This document shows positions 8,097 to 16,659 of a stretch of DNA of 48,625 nt, piece after piece. The notes beneath the pieces were generated by a model, which was not told the DNA's origin, searched no databases, and worked only from the letters and a program-made list of their open reading frames with translations. The position numbers and the translations under genes are program-made. Source of the stretch: Acidobacteriota bacterium. GTDB taxonomy: Bacteria > Acidobacteriota > Terriglobia > Terriglobales > Acidobacteriaceae. The stretch's first letter is position 1, and each line of letters starts with the position of its first letter. The stretch spans positions 1-48,625 of the forward strand of contig JAJXWS010000017.1 of NCBI GenBank assembly GCA_021781495.1, read 5' to 3'.

Positions 8097-10661
8097 ATGC
8101 AAAGGACAGGGCGTTTCCTGTTTGCAGTACTTGTTGTTTTGTTTTCAGCCGCAACATCACAAGCGACAACCACCGCCGAGGCTCAGCAGAAGGCGAGCTT
8201 CGTCCGGCTGGACCGGGTTACCGCTTCCCGGGCACTGACACATGGAATTGAGATCCGCTCCGGCGCGGCGGTGATGCAGATAACAGCGCTGCGCGTGGAT
8301 GTGCTTCGCGTGCGGGTGGGACCGGCGGGGCAACTGCCGGAGGATGCGTCCTGGGCCGCACTGGCCGCCGCGCGCGCGTCAAGCGCTGCGGTTACGCCGG
8401 AGTCGAACGGCACGTCAGTGGGCTTCAAGACAGGCAAGCTGCACGTGGCGGTGCAGAAGGATCCGCTGGCGCTGACGGTGACCGACATGGAGGGCCACGT
8501 GATTGCGGCCCAGATGCCGCAGCGGCCTATCGAGTTCAACGGCGCGTCGTTTCGGGTGTACATGCAATCGCCGGCGGACGAGCACTACTTTGGGCTGGGC
8601 GACAAGTCGGGACCGCTGGATCGCCGCAACGAGGCCTTTACGGACTGGAACACGGATGCGTTTGGATGGCAGGAGTCTACGGACCCAATCTACAAGTCGA
8701 TTCCCTACTTCCTGACCTTTCGCAGAGGCGTGTCGGCGGGGATCTTTCTGGACAACACGTGGCGGGCCAGCTTTGAGTTCAACAAGGAGTATCGCGACGG
8801 CTACTCGTTCGGCTCCGAGGGCGGACCGCTGGATGTGTACATCCTGTACGGGCCGGAGCCGAAGGACGTGGTGGAGAAGTGGGCGTGGCTGACGGGCAAG
8901 ACGCCGATGCCGCCGATGTGGGCGCTGGGCTTTCAGCAGTCGCGCTACAGCTACTACCCCGAGGCGGAGGTGCGACGGATTGCGACGCGGCTGCGGAATG
9001 AACGGATTCCGGCGGACGTGATCTGGCTGGACATCGATTACCAGTTGAAGAATCGTCCGTTTACGGTTGATCCGGAACGCTTTCCACACTTTGACCAGAT
9101 GATCCAGGACCTGAAGGCGGAGCATCTGCGGGCGGTGGTGATTACGGACCTGCACATTGCCGACCTGCCGAACGCGGGCTACAAGCCGTATGACGAAGGC
9201 GTGGCCGGCGACCGGTTTGTGAAGAATCCGGATGGCTCAACCTATGTGGGCGTGGTGTGGCCGGGCAAGGCTGTGTTTCCGGACTTTACGCAGAAGGCCG
9301 CGCGGGAGTGGTGGGGCACGCTGTATGCGGATTTTGTGAGCAAGGGCGTGGCGGGCTTCTGGAATGACATGAACGAGCCGGCGATCTTCGAGGTGGCTTC
9401 CAAGACGATGCCGGACGACGTGCAGCACCGCATCGACGAGCCGGGCTTTCAGCCGCGCGTGGCGAGCCACCTGGAGATTCACAACGTCTTCGGCATGGAG
9501 AACAGCCGGGGCACGTTTGAGGGCCTGCTGAAGCTGCAGCCGAATGTGCGGCCGTTTGTGATGACGCGCGCGAGCTATGCGGGCGGGCATCGCTATGCGG
9601 CGACGTGGAGCGGGGACAACTCCAGCACATGGAACCACCTGCGGCAGACGGTGCCGCAGCTGCTGAACCTGGGGCTGAGCGGCTTTGCGATGAGCGGGGC
9701 GGATGTGGGCGGATTTGCGGGCTCTCCGCAGCCGGAGCTGCTGACGCGCTGGCTGGAGGTGGCGGCGTTCCAGCCGATTGACCGCGACCACACCGCGATC
9801 GGCACGAATCCGCAGGAGCCGTGGGAGAACGGAACGCCGGAGGACCTGAACCTGCGCCGCCGGTACATTGAAGAACGCTACCGGCTGCTGCCGTATCTGT
9901 ACACGACGACCGAGGAGATGAGCCGGACGGGGCTGCCGATGATGCGGCCGCTATTCCTGGAGTTTCCGAAGGGGGCGGTGGATGGCCAGCCGCTGGACCT
10001 GAACGATCCCGGATCCTTTGTGCTGGGCGCGGACCTGCTGATTGCGCAGAGCCCGTATCCGGATGAGATGGACGACTACTCCGTGGCGCTGCCGCTGGGC
10101 GGATGGTATGACTACTGGACCGGGGAGCGCGTGACGGGCAACAAGGAACGCAAGGCGATTGATAACTCGCACGCCAAGCAGGACGAGATTCATCTGCACC
10201 GCTCGCTGTACACCCTGCCGGTGTTTGTGCGCGCGGGAGCGATTGTGCCGGAGCAGCCGCTGGTGCAGAGCACGGATGAGAAGCCGGAGGGTCCGCTGAC
10301 GCTGCGGGTGTATCCGCCGACGGAGCCGGGAGAGGCCTGCCGCGGCAGCGTGTACGTGGATGACGGCGTGAGCTACGACTTCAAGAAAGGCGAGTCGCTG
10401 CGCATGAGCTTTACGTGCGACGTGACCGGACCGGGCGTGACGGTGCGGGTGGAGCCGCACCAGGGCAGCTTTGCGCCGTGGTGGAATCAGCTGGCGGTGG
10501 AGGTGTATGGCAGGAGCAAGCCGGCAGGGGGAGCAAGCGTCTCCGGGCTGGATGGCTCCAGCAAGCGCGCGGTGGAGACGGGGTTCGACTCAGAGCATCA
10601 CCGGATCACGGCGCTGGTTCCGGACAGCGGGAAGGGACTTGAGCTGCAATTGATGAATTAG
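8097..10661 (+). CDS. Secreted glycoside hydrolase family 31, alpha-glucosidase-like
   Basis: The frame is open from 7926, but the ATG at 8097 has GAGGTG just upstream and starts a clear signal peptide (MQRTGRFLFAVLVVLFSAATSQA), so I start there; the product is 854 residues. An N-terminal beta-sandwich (about 30-250) with the GH31 segment YFGLGDKSGPLDRR is followed by a TIM barrel. The GH31 nucleophile is D424 in GFWNDMNEPAIF, and the acid/base is D507 in TWSGDNSSTW; WLDIDYQ and HTAIGTNPQEPW line the sugar site. The C-terminal part holds the usual beta domains. Such enzymes release glucose or xylose from the non-reducing end of alpha-linked saccharides; the exact substrate cannot be read from sequence. 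Export suggests it works in the periplasm or outside the cell. Confidence 0.94.
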   Translation: MQRTGRFLFAVLVVLFSAATSQATTTAEAQQKASFVRLDRVTASRALTHGIEIRSGAAVMQITALRVDVLRVRVGPAGQLPEDASWAALAAARASSAAVTPESNGTSVGFKTGKLHVAVQKDPLALTVTDMEGHVIAAQMPQRPIEFNGASFRVYMQSPADEHYFGLGDKSGPLDRRNEAFTDWNTDAFGWQESTDPIYKSIPYFLTFRRGVSAGIFLDNTWRASFEFNKEYRDGYSFGSEGGPLDVYILYGPEPKDVVEKWAWLTGKTPMPPMWALGFQQSRYSYYPEAEVRRIATRLRNERIPADVIWLDIDYQLKNRPFTVDPERFPHFDQMIQDLKAEHLRAVVITDLHIADLPNAGYKPYDEGVAGDRFVKNPDGSTYVGVVWPGKAVFPDFTQKAAREWWGTLYADFVSKGVAGFWNDMNEPAIFEVASKTMPDDVQHRIDEPGFQPRVASHLEIHNVFGMENSRGTFEGLLKLQPNVRPFVMTRASYAGGHRYAATWSGDNSSTWNHLRQTVPQLLNLGLSGFAMSGADVGGFAGSPQPELLTRWLEVAAFQPIDRDHTAIGTNPQEPWENGTPEDLNLRRRYIEERYRLLPYLYTTTEEMSRTGLPMMRPLFLEFPKGAVDGQPLDLNDPGSFVLGADLLIAQSPYPDEMDDYSVALPLGGWYDYWTGERVTGNKERKAIDNSHAKQDEIHLHRSLYTLPVFVRAGAIVPEQPLVQSTDEKPEGPLTLRVYPPTEPGEACRGSVYVDDGVSYDFKKGESLRMSFTCDVTGPGVTVRVEPHQGSFAPWWNQLAVEVYGRSKPAGGASVSGLDGSSKRAVETGFDSEHHRITALVPDSGKGLELQLMN

Positions 10662-10822
10662 GAGAAGCGGGACGGGGCATCAGGAGCCGGACGGGAAGGA
10701 TCACGGATGGCTTGTGTTGCCCCTAAGTCCCTTTATTTACTACATATTCAATACTGAATTAAGTGCTTACGAAAGTTGCAGTTGGCGCGCCACAGAGGAC
10801 CGTAAACTGATAGGCTAGAAGC

Positions 10823-11518
10823 ATGAAATTCGGGGTCCTGGTCTTTCCGGGGTCGAACTGCGACCACGATACGTACAACGTCATAGCAGAGATCGCGCAT
10901 CAGCCGGTCACGTTCCTTTGGCATGACTCAGAGGATCTGGGCGGAGTGGATGCGGTGCTGGTGCCGGGCGGGTTCGCCTATGGGGACTACCTGCGCACTG
11001 GGGCGATTGCGCGCTTTTCGCCGGTGATGCAGGCGGTGAAGCGCTTTGCCGAGGGTGGCGGGCTTGTGCTGGGCATCTGCAACGGCTTTCAGATTTTGAC
11101 CGAGTGCGGACTGCTGCCGGGCGCGCTGATGCGCAATGCCGGATTGAAGTACATCTGCAAGCAGGTGCATCTGCGCGTGGAGACCACTAACAGCGCCTTT
11201 ACCAACAAGCTGAAGAAGGGCGAGGTGTTGGAGATTCCGATTGGCCACATGGAGGGCAACTACTTCTGCACGCCGGATGAGTTGCGCCAGATGGAGGCCG
11301 AGGATCGCATTGCGTTCCGGTACTCGACGCCGGAGGGCGCGGTGACGCCGGAGGCGAATCCGAATGGGTCTATCGGCAATATCGCGGGCATTCTGAATGC
11401 GCAGCGAAACGTGCTGGGCATGATGCCGCACCCGGATCGCTCGAGCGAACAACTGCTTGGTTCGGCAGACGGGTGGAAGATCTTCGCCTCGATGGTGGAG
11501 GCTTTGGCGACGCGCTAA
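10823..11518 (+). CDS. purQ: Phosphoribosylformylglycinamidine synthase, glutaminase subunit
   Basis: The 231-residue product is a full-length class I glutamine amidotransferase of the PurQ type. It supplies ammonia from glutamine to PurL, with PurS, for converting FGAR to FGAM in purine synthesis. The start is [16 protein letters not shown]; the nucleophile is C86 in [20 protein letters not shown], and the catalytic histidine is H203 in [18 protein letters not shown]. The usual PurQ triad residue after the histidine is glutamate (HPER); here it is D205, a conservative change. purL and purS are not adjacent, so the complex partners are encoded elsewhere. The 161-base stretch before it (10662-10822) is AT-rich around 10730-10770 and presumably carries the promoter, but no box is convincing. 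Confidence 0.96.
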   Translation: MKFGVLVFPGSNCDHDTYNVIAEIAHQPVTFLWHDSEDLGGVDAVLVPGGFAYGDYLRTGAIARFSPVMQAVKRFAEGGGLVLGICNGFQILTECGLLPGALMRNAGLKYICKQVHLRVETTNSAFTNKLKKGEVLEIPIGHMEGNYFCTPDELRQMEAEDRIAFRYSTPEGAVTPEANPNGSIGNIAGILNAQRNVLGMMPHPDRSSEQLLGSADGWKIFASMVEALATR

Positions 11519-11550
11519 GCGGCAGCGTGCGCGAGGGAAAGCGTGGCCTC

Positions 11551-12390
11551 ATGATCGACATCCACACCCATCTTATCTACGGCGTGGACGATGGTTCCCC
11601 GGACTTGCAGACGTCATTGGCCATGGCAGAGACCGCGGCCAGCGAGGGCGTGACGCATATTGTGTGCACGCCGCACTCCAGCGATGCGTATTCCTACGAG
11701 GACGATGTCATCCAGGAGCGGCTGGCGGAGCTGCGCTCGAAGCTGAAGGGAAAGCTGGAGCTGAGCCTGGGATGCGACTTCCACATGAGCGCCTCCAATG
11801 TGATGGAGGCACTGGAGCATCCGTTCCGCTACTCGATCAACGGGAAGGGATACCTGCTGATTGAGTTTCCGGACATGCTGATTCCGCCGCAACTGACGGA
11901 CGCGATGCGCAGGCTGCAAGGGGTGGGGTACAAGCTGATCATTACGCACCCGGAGCGGAACCCGGTGTTGCAACGCGACCCGGAGATGCTGGCGGAGTGG
12001 ATGCGCGAGGGATGCCTGGTGCAGGTGACCTCAGCCGCGCTGTATGGGCGGTTTGGCAAGACGGCCGAGGCATTTGCGAATGCGCTGCTGGACCGGAACT
12101 GGATTCATTTTCTGGCGAGCGATGCGCACCATCCGGAGTGGCGTCCGCTGCACCTGCGAAAGGGCTACGAGTACGTGGCGCAGCGCGCGGGAGAAGAGAC
12201 GGCGCGACGGCTCTATGAGAGCAATCCGCGGGCGGCCGTGGAAGGCACGGAGTTGCCGGCTCAGCCGGAGCCGGAAGGGCTCTGGGATGGCGTTCCGCTG
12301 AAGTTTGACGCGAGGGCAGGAGTCCTGAGCAATGGCGCCAAGGGGAGTTCGCAGGGAAAAGGCTTCTGGAGCAGGCTTTTCACGCGATGA
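11551..12390 (+). CDS. PHP-domain tyrosine-protein phosphatase, CpsB/YwqE type
   Basis: Although the frame opens at 11473 inside purQ, the ATG at 11551 follows GAGGGAAAG and gives the family-typical start [16 protein letters not shown]; the product is 279 residues, somewhat longer than the usual 250. Metal-binding PHP motifs are visible: DIHTH and [12 protein letters not shown], the GCDFHMS segment, ITHPERNP and LASDAHHP. This family dephosphorylates tyrosine kinases that control capsule and exopolysaccharide export, using manganese. No capsule genes lie nearby; the gene sits 32 bases after purQ and may be cotranscribed with it. The last 45 or so residues are a low-complexity extension rich in Gly, Ser and Lys that ends in FWSRLFTR, unlike the core family. 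Confidence 0.88.
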   Translation: MIDIHTHLIYGVDDGSPDLQTSLAMAETAASEGVTHIVCTPHSSDAYSYEDDVIQERLAELRSKLKGKLELSLGCDFHMSASNVMEALEHPFRYSINGKGYLLIEFPDMLIPPQLTDAMRRLQGVGYKLIITHPERNPVLQRDPEMLAEWMREGCLVQVTSAALYGRFGKTAEAFANALLDRNWIHFLASDAHHPEWRPLHLRKGYEYVAQRAGEETARRLYESNPRAAVEGTELPAQPEPEGLWDGVPLKFDARAGVLSNGAKGSSQGKGFWSRLFTR

Positions 12391-12396
12391 GCGGGG

Positions 12397-13131
12397 TTAG
12401 AGGCCCAGCCCGCCGTCTACGGTGAGGATTTGCCCGGTGACGAAGCCGGGACCCGCAGCAAAAAAGAGCACGGCGCTTGCCACTTCCTGAGCGGAGCCGT
12501 TGCGCCCCATGGGCGTTCGCGCGGCAAAGCGCGCGGCCTGTGCAGCATCACTCTCCCCCGCATCGATCCAGCCGGGAGCGACACAGTTTACAGCGACATC
12601 GGGAGCAAAGGCCTTGGCCATAGCCTGCGTGAGCATGTGCAGAGCAGCCTTGGAGGCGCAGTAGTGCGCGTGCGTGGCCCAGGGGCGCAGTCCGCCGAGC
12701 GAGCCCATGTTGACGATGCGGCCGCGGGTGGCGCGGAGGTGCGGCAGGGCTTCTCGCGAGACGAGAAAGGGGCCGCGGGTGTTGGTCTGGAAGACTTCGT
12801 CCCATTGCTCGAGCGAGATCTGGTCGAGTGGCGCGGACTCAAAGACGGCCGCGTTGTTGACGACGATATCGAGGCTGCCGCTGAGAGCGACCGCTGCGGC
12901 GACGGCGGCGCGGACAGAGTCCTCGGAGCGGACGTCGCAGGGGATGGCCTGGGCGCGACGACCGAGAGCGTGCAACTCCTGCACGGTGCGGGCGGCTGCG
13001 GCGGCGGAGCTGCGGTAGGTGATGGTGACGTCAGCGCCGGCACGGGCGAGGGTGAGGGCGATCTCACGGCCGAGGCGGCGAGCACCGCCGGTGACGAGGG
13101 CCGATTTGCCGGTTAACGTGAGGACGGACAT
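12397..13131 (-). CDS. Short-chain dehydrogenase/reductase, pteridine-reductase-like
   Basis: A 244-residue classical SDR. The cofactor motif reads TGGARRLGREIA instead of the common TGxxxGIG, a form typical of pteridine and dihydromonapterin reductases (FolM, PTR1); the arginines favour NADPH. Other landmarks are NNAAVF, the catalytic S in MGSLGG, Y and K in HYCASKAAL, and the C-terminal GQILTVDGGLGL. FabG-type 3-oxoacyl reductase is the usual automatic name for such proteins, but the ARR motif argues for a pteridine-type substrate; this is inference. It is a single gene, convergent with the PHP phosphatase (6 bases apart). Confidence 0.9.
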   Translation of the reverse strand: MSVLTLTGKSALVTGGARRLGREIALTLARAGADVTITYRSSAAAAARTVQELHALGRRAQAIPCDVRSEDSVRAAVAAAVALSGSLDIVVNNAAVFESAPLDQISLEQWDEVFQTNTRGPFLVSREALPHLRATRGRIVNMGSLGGLRPWATHAHYCASKAALHMLTQAMAKAFAPDVAVNCVAPGWIDAGESDAAQAARFAARTPMGRNGSAQEVASAVLFFAAGPGFVTGQILTVDGGLGL

Positions 13132-13179
13132 GGGAGGCTTGCGGCGGAGCCGGACGGAAGGCGCCGGCTCCGGCGATGG

Positions 13180-13728
13180 CTACTGTTGCTTGCCGGGGCT
13201 GGACTGCCCGCTGGTCTGGGAGCCGGAGGCGGCGGGTTTGTCGGCAGGCTTGTCGGCAGGCTTGTCCTTGCCGGCGGCTGCGCCTTTGCCCGCAGCGGCG
13301 GACTGGGGGTGCTCTTCGTAGATGGAGTACTGGTGGCCTGGGCGATTGAGCTTGATTTCAATGGCCATCTCGGCCTTGTCGAGCTTGTACTCCTGGCCGT
13401 AGGTCTGGTAGCCCCGGGCGATGATCTGCAACAGGACATCAGACCCGGTGGGGAGAACATCGATCATGCTCTTGCCCTCGTCGTTGGTCTTGAGCTCCAT
13501 GTTGCCCTTGTCCCCGACGAGGTGCCAGATGACGGCGGCATTTTCAATGGGCTTGCCGTCCTCACCGCGCAGGACGGTGACCTCAACGCGCGAGGTTGCC
13601 GGCGGCGCCTTGTACTTGCGACCCCGGTTACGGGAGCTCTGCGCGGAAAGCGTGAGACTGGACACAAGGACGAGGAGAGCAGCAAGAGCGACGAAACGGA
13701 GATTACGACGGCACCACATGGCAACCAT
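13180..13728 (-). CDS. Exported protein with a carboxypeptidase-regulatory-like beta domain and a low-complexity tail
   Basis: The 182-residue product starts with a signal sequence ([25 protein letters not shown]) and is probably exported. Residues about 45-130 look like a prealbumin/carboxypeptidase-regulatory-like sandwich: [21 protein letters not shown], a [13 protein letters not shown] turn and a final strand with [12 protein letters not shown]. The tail after residue 135 is Ala/Lys/Pro/Asp/Ser-rich, with KPAD repeated. The first ATG at 13728 lacks a good ribosome binding site, and ATG at 13719 is an alternative. Function unknown; such domains often bind sugars or peptides. It is divergent from ispG. 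Confidence 0.72.
   Translation of the reverse strand: MVAMWCRRNLRFVALAALLVLVSSLTLSAQSSRNRGRKYKAPPATSRVEVTVLRGEDGKPIENAAVIWHLVGDKGNMELKTNDEGKSMIDVLPTGSDVLLQIIARGYQTYGQEYKLDKAEMAIEIKLNRPGHQYSIYEEHPQSAAAGKGAAAGKDKPADKPADKPAASGSQTSGQSSPGKQQ
13238..13266 (+). repeat. 12-bp tandem repeat, about 2.4 copies
   Basis: TTGTCGGCAGGC occurs at 13238-13249 and 13250-13261 with a partial third copy. It encodes the Lys-Pro-Ala-Asp repeats in the tail of the exported protein on the minus strand, so the tail length may vary by slippage between strains. Confidence 0.75.
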
Positions 13729-13823
13729 TGTACCCGTTTGCCGGTACGGCGGGCGAGGGGCAGAGCAAGCGGAGCGGATACCGGTTTGGGGCAGGAAACG
13801 GGTACACTGGATTTGAGGTCGTT

Positions 13824-15071
13824 ATGCCAGAGATTCAGCGCAGAAAGACACCGACGGTCAGGATTGGGCAAGTTCGTGTGGGCTGGGAGGTTCCGGTCGT
13901 TGTGCAGTCGATGACCAACACCGACACGGCCGATGCGGCGGCAACCATAGAGCAGGTTGCGGCGCTGGCCCTTGCGGGGTCTGAGATTGTCCGGGTGACG
14001 GTGAACAACGAGGACGCGGCGGCGGCTGTTCCGCAGATTGTGGAAGGGCTGGAGAAGCGCGGCATCCACGTGCCGATCGTGGGGGACTTCCACTACAACG
14101 GGCACCTGCTGCTGAAGAAGTATCCGGCGACGGCGCGCGCGCTGGCCAAGTACCGCATCAATCCGGGCAACGTGTCGATTGGACGGAAGGATGACGACAA
14201 CTTCCGCATCATGGTGGAGTGCGCGGTGGAGAACCAGAAGCCGGTGCGCATCGGCGTGAACTGGGGATCGCTGGACCAGTCGTTGCTGACACGGATGATG
14301 GACGAGAACAATCGCCGGCCGGACCCGCTGCCTGCGCGGGACGTGATGATGGAGGCGATGGTGGTGAGCGCGCTGGACTCCGCCAAGGCCGCCGAGCACT
14401 ACGGGCTGGGGCACGACATGATTATCCTGTCGGCCAAGGTGAGCGGCGTGCGCGATCTGATTGATGTGTATACGAATCTGGCGGCGCGGTGCGACTATCC
14501 GCTGCACCTGGGGCTGACGGAAGCGGGCATGGGGGCGAAGGGACTGATTGCCTCAACGGCGGGACTGGCGCCGTTGCTGCTGACGGGCATTGGCGATACG
14601 ATTCGCGTGAGCCTGACGCCAAAGCCGGGAGGCGACCGCACGGAAGAGGTGCAGGCGGCGCAGCAGATTCTGCAGTCGCTTTCGATCCGCAGCTTTATGC
14701 CGCAGGTGACGAGCTGCCCGGGATGCGGACGCACGACGAGCACGTACTTCCAGGAGCTGGCCGAGCAGATTCAGAACTATCTGCGCACGTCGATGCCGGA
14801 GTGGCGGAAGAAGTATCCGGGCGTGGAAGAGCTGAAGCTGGCGGTGATGGGCTGCGTGGTGAACGGGCCGGGCGAGTCAAAGCACGCGAACCTGGGCATC
14901 AGCCTGCCGGGCACGTTTGAAGAGCCGAAGGCGCCGGTGTACGTGGACGGCAAGCTGTACACGACGCTGCGCGGCGATGGCATTGTGGCGGAGTTCAAGC
15001 AGATTCTGGACAACTACGTGGTAAGCCACTACGGACAGAGCGAAAAGAACAAGGAGTTGGTGGGCGCGTAG
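13824..15071 (+). CDS. ispG: 4-hydroxy-3-methylbut-2-enyl diphosphate synthase (HMBPP synthase)
   Basis: The ATG at 13824 has GAGG at good spacing and gives a typical start ([15 protein letters not shown]); the longer frame from 13728 is not needed. The 415-residue enzyme converts methylerythritol cyclodiphosphate to HMBPP, the penultimate MEP-pathway step, with a [4Fe-4S] cluster. The cluster ligands are C298 and C301 in [11 protein letters not shown] and C344 in [16 protein letters not shown]; the barrel part has [17 protein letters not shown] and the LHLGLTEAG strand. The last MEP enzyme, ispH, is encoded at 37-38 kb beside the hopanoid genes, so the two iron-sulphur steps lie within one 25-kb region. 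A strong terminator follows. Confidence 0.97.
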   Translation: MPEIQRRKTPTVRIGQVRVGWEVPVVVQSMTNTDTADAAATIEQVAALALAGSEIVRVTVNNEDAAAAVPQIVEGLEKRGIHVPIVGDFHYNGHLLLKKYPATARALAKYRINPGNVSIGRKDDDNFRIMVECAVENQKPVRIGVNWGSLDQSLLTRMMDENNRRPDPLPARDVMMEAMVVSALDSAKAAEHYGLGHDMIILSAKVSGVRDLIDVYTNLAARCDYPLHLGLTEAGMGAKGLIASTAGLAPLLLTGIGDTIRVSLTPKPGGDRTEEVQAAQQILQSLSIRSFMPQVTSCPGCGRTTSTYFQELAEQIQNYLRTSMPEWRKKYPGVEELKLAVMGCVVNGPGESKHANLGISLPGTFEEPKAPVYVDGKLYTTLRGDGIVAEFKQILDNYVVSHYGQSEKNKELVGA

Positions 15072-15097
15072 GCGTTCCCTTCCCTGCTCGGCACACG

Positions 15098-15131
15098 ACA
15101 GGCTGCGGACCCGTAATCCGCAGCCTGTTTT
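15098..15131 (+). terminator. Rho-independent terminator after ispG
   Basis: ACAGGCTGCGGA (15098-15109) and TCCGCAGCCTGT (15117-15128) form a perfect 12-bp stem with a 7-base loop, followed by more T residues (15128-15131). It starts 27 bases after the ispG stop codon and is a textbook intrinsic terminator. Confidence 0.85.
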
Positions 15132-15220
15132 ACTTCCCCAGGCACGCAAGACTTGACGCAGACTTCCCCTGCTGACTGCCGGTTCACGAGGCACGAGACC
15201 AACTGACTGCATTTGAGGGC

Positions 15221-16054
15221 ATGATGAGAAAACGCCTTGCGGGCAGGCTTGCGCTGGCGACGCTGCTTCTGCTGCCAATGTGCGCGGCGTGGGCTGGTCC
15301 GCCGTTCCAGACGGATGACCCGGAGCCGGTGGACTTTCGGCATTACGAGTTCTACCAGTTCGGATCTGTTTCCAGCACGCCGGTGGAGACGGACCCGACG
15401 GGACCCGCGCTGGAGTTCAACTGGGGCGCGGCGCCGAATGTGCAGATCCACGCAGTTCTGCCGTTTGGGGCGATTGTGCCGATGAACAAGCCGGTGTATG
15501 CGCCAGCGGGAACGGGGCCGAGCGCGTTTGGGCTGACGGACACGGAACTGGGCGTGAAGTACCGGTTTGTGCAGGAGACGGCGCACCGTCCGCAGATTGG
15601 GACGTTCCCCATGCTGGAGGTTCCGACAGGTAACGCAGACAAGGGGCTGGGCGTTGGCAAGGCGTGGTACAAGCTGCCGGTGTGGGTGCAGAAGAGCTGG
15701 GGTCCGTGGACAAGCTACGGCGGCGCGGGATACCAGGTTGTTCCGCAGACGCAGTACAAGAATTTCTTCTACGCGGGCTGGCTGGTGCAGCGGGAACTGA
15801 ACGAGCGGCTGACGCTGGGTGCGGAGCTGTTCAGCCATCAGCAGGAGGGGCTGGCGACTCCGCAGATTCACGCGTCGAGCATGGTGGATGTGGGCGGCTA
15901 CTACTCGATCAGGAACCCCGGACTTCAGGTGCTGTTTGCGTATGGGCACTCGGTGATTGGTCAGACGGAGAACTACGCCTATCTGGGCCTGTATGAGACG
16001 TGGGGATCGAAGCCGGGAAAGGGCTTGAATGGATTGCTGGCCCGGCACTTCTGA
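15221..16054 (+). CDS. Probable outer-membrane beta-barrel protein (MetA-pathway/transporter-like)
   Basis: The 277-residue product has a clear signal peptide (RLALATLLLLPMCAAWA) and then a start (GPPFQTDDPEPVDFRHYEF) that recalls the family annotated as MetA-pathway of phenol degradation / putative outer-membrane transporters. The rest consists of alternating amphipathic strands with many aromatic residues (YKLPVWVQKSWGPW, YSIRNPGLQVLFAYGHS) and ends in F, as beta-barrel proteins often do (LLARHF). ATG at 15221 or 15224 are both possible. A role in solute passage is only suggested by family resemblance. It lies 67 bases before another exported protein gene and may share its transcript. Confidence 0.72.
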   Translation: MMRKRLAGRLALATLLLLPMCAAWAGPPFQTDDPEPVDFRHYEFYQFGSVSSTPVETDPTGPALEFNWGAAPNVQIHAVLPFGAIVPMNKPVYAPAGTGPSAFGLTDTELGVKYRFVQETAHRPQIGTFPMLEVPTGNADKGLGVGKAWYKLPVWVQKSWGPWTSYGGAGYQVVPQTQYKNFFYAGWLVQRELNERLTLGAELFSHQQEGLATPQIHASSMVDVGGYYSIRNPGLQVLFAYGHSVIGQTENYAYLGLYETWGSKPGKGLNGLLARHF

Positions 16055-16121
16055 CGCAGAGCACTTCCCTTCCGGCAGCCGCGTGCAATAGGCTCAGAAA
16101 TAGCCAAAGCCGAGACTGCGG

Positions 16122-16655
16122 ATGCGCTGGATACTGTCGATTGCCGTGCTGTGCCTGCTGGCGGTTGCGCCGCCGGCGTGGAGCGCCAAAAAACAGGCGT
16201 GCGTGACGGCGGAACAAGCCACCCACATGACAAACAAGGATGTATGCGTGACGGCGCATGTGTACGACGTGGTGCAACTGCCGGATGGGACGCGCTACCT
16301 GGATGTGTGCCGTCCGGATACGCCGGACGAGCGCTGCCGGTTTACCATCATCAGCCCGTGGGAAGACCGGGACGAGGTGGGCGCACTGGAGAAGTATCGT
16401 GACACGGACGTGCGGATTCGCGGGGTGGTGCAGCCGATTCGCAACCGCTATGCGCTGGTACTGAGCCATGTGCGGCAGTTCTACGGAGGGCCGCCGAAGT
16501 TTCGGCCGAACCCGCGGCTGCTGCATGGATTCAACGGCGAGCAGGCGACACCACCGATTCGCGATCCGAATCTGCACTCCGGGCAAGCGCACAGCGGGTA
16601 TGGCAATCCGCGGATGCAGGAGCCGCTGAACAAGGGGCAATCGACGAAGCAGTAG
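16122..16655 (+). CDS. Small exported protein, possible OB-fold-like domain
   Basis: The 177-residue product has a signal peptide (MRWILSIAVLCLLAVAPPAWS). The mature part, about residues 24-120, has four cysteines (QACVTA, DVCVTAHV, LDVCRPD, ERCRFT) that could form two disulphides, and a strand pattern (VCVTAHVYDVV, DTDVRIRGVVQPI, RYALVLSHVRQF) like the OB-fold domains of periplasmic or nuclease-like proteins. The tail is polar and Pro/Gly-rich. I cannot name a family, and the OB-fold is an impression from strand pattern only. Its stop is 4 bases from the convergent glycosyltransferase gene. Confidence 0.68.
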   Translation: MRWILSIAVLCLLAVAPPAWSAKKQACVTAEQATHMTNKDVCVTAHVYDVVQLPDGTRYLDVCRPDTPDERCRFTIISPWEDRDEVGALEKYRDTDVRIRGVVQPIRNRYALVLSHVRQFYGGPPKFRPNPRLLHGFNGEQATPPIRDPNLHSGQAHSGYGNPRMQEPLNKGQSTKQ

Positions 16656-16659
16656 CGCG

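Noticed and set aside
13238-13266. Short tandem repeats considered as a CRISPR or regulatory array
   Set aside because: The 12-bp unit is in frame, has no spacers and simply encodes the KPAD tail of an exported protein.
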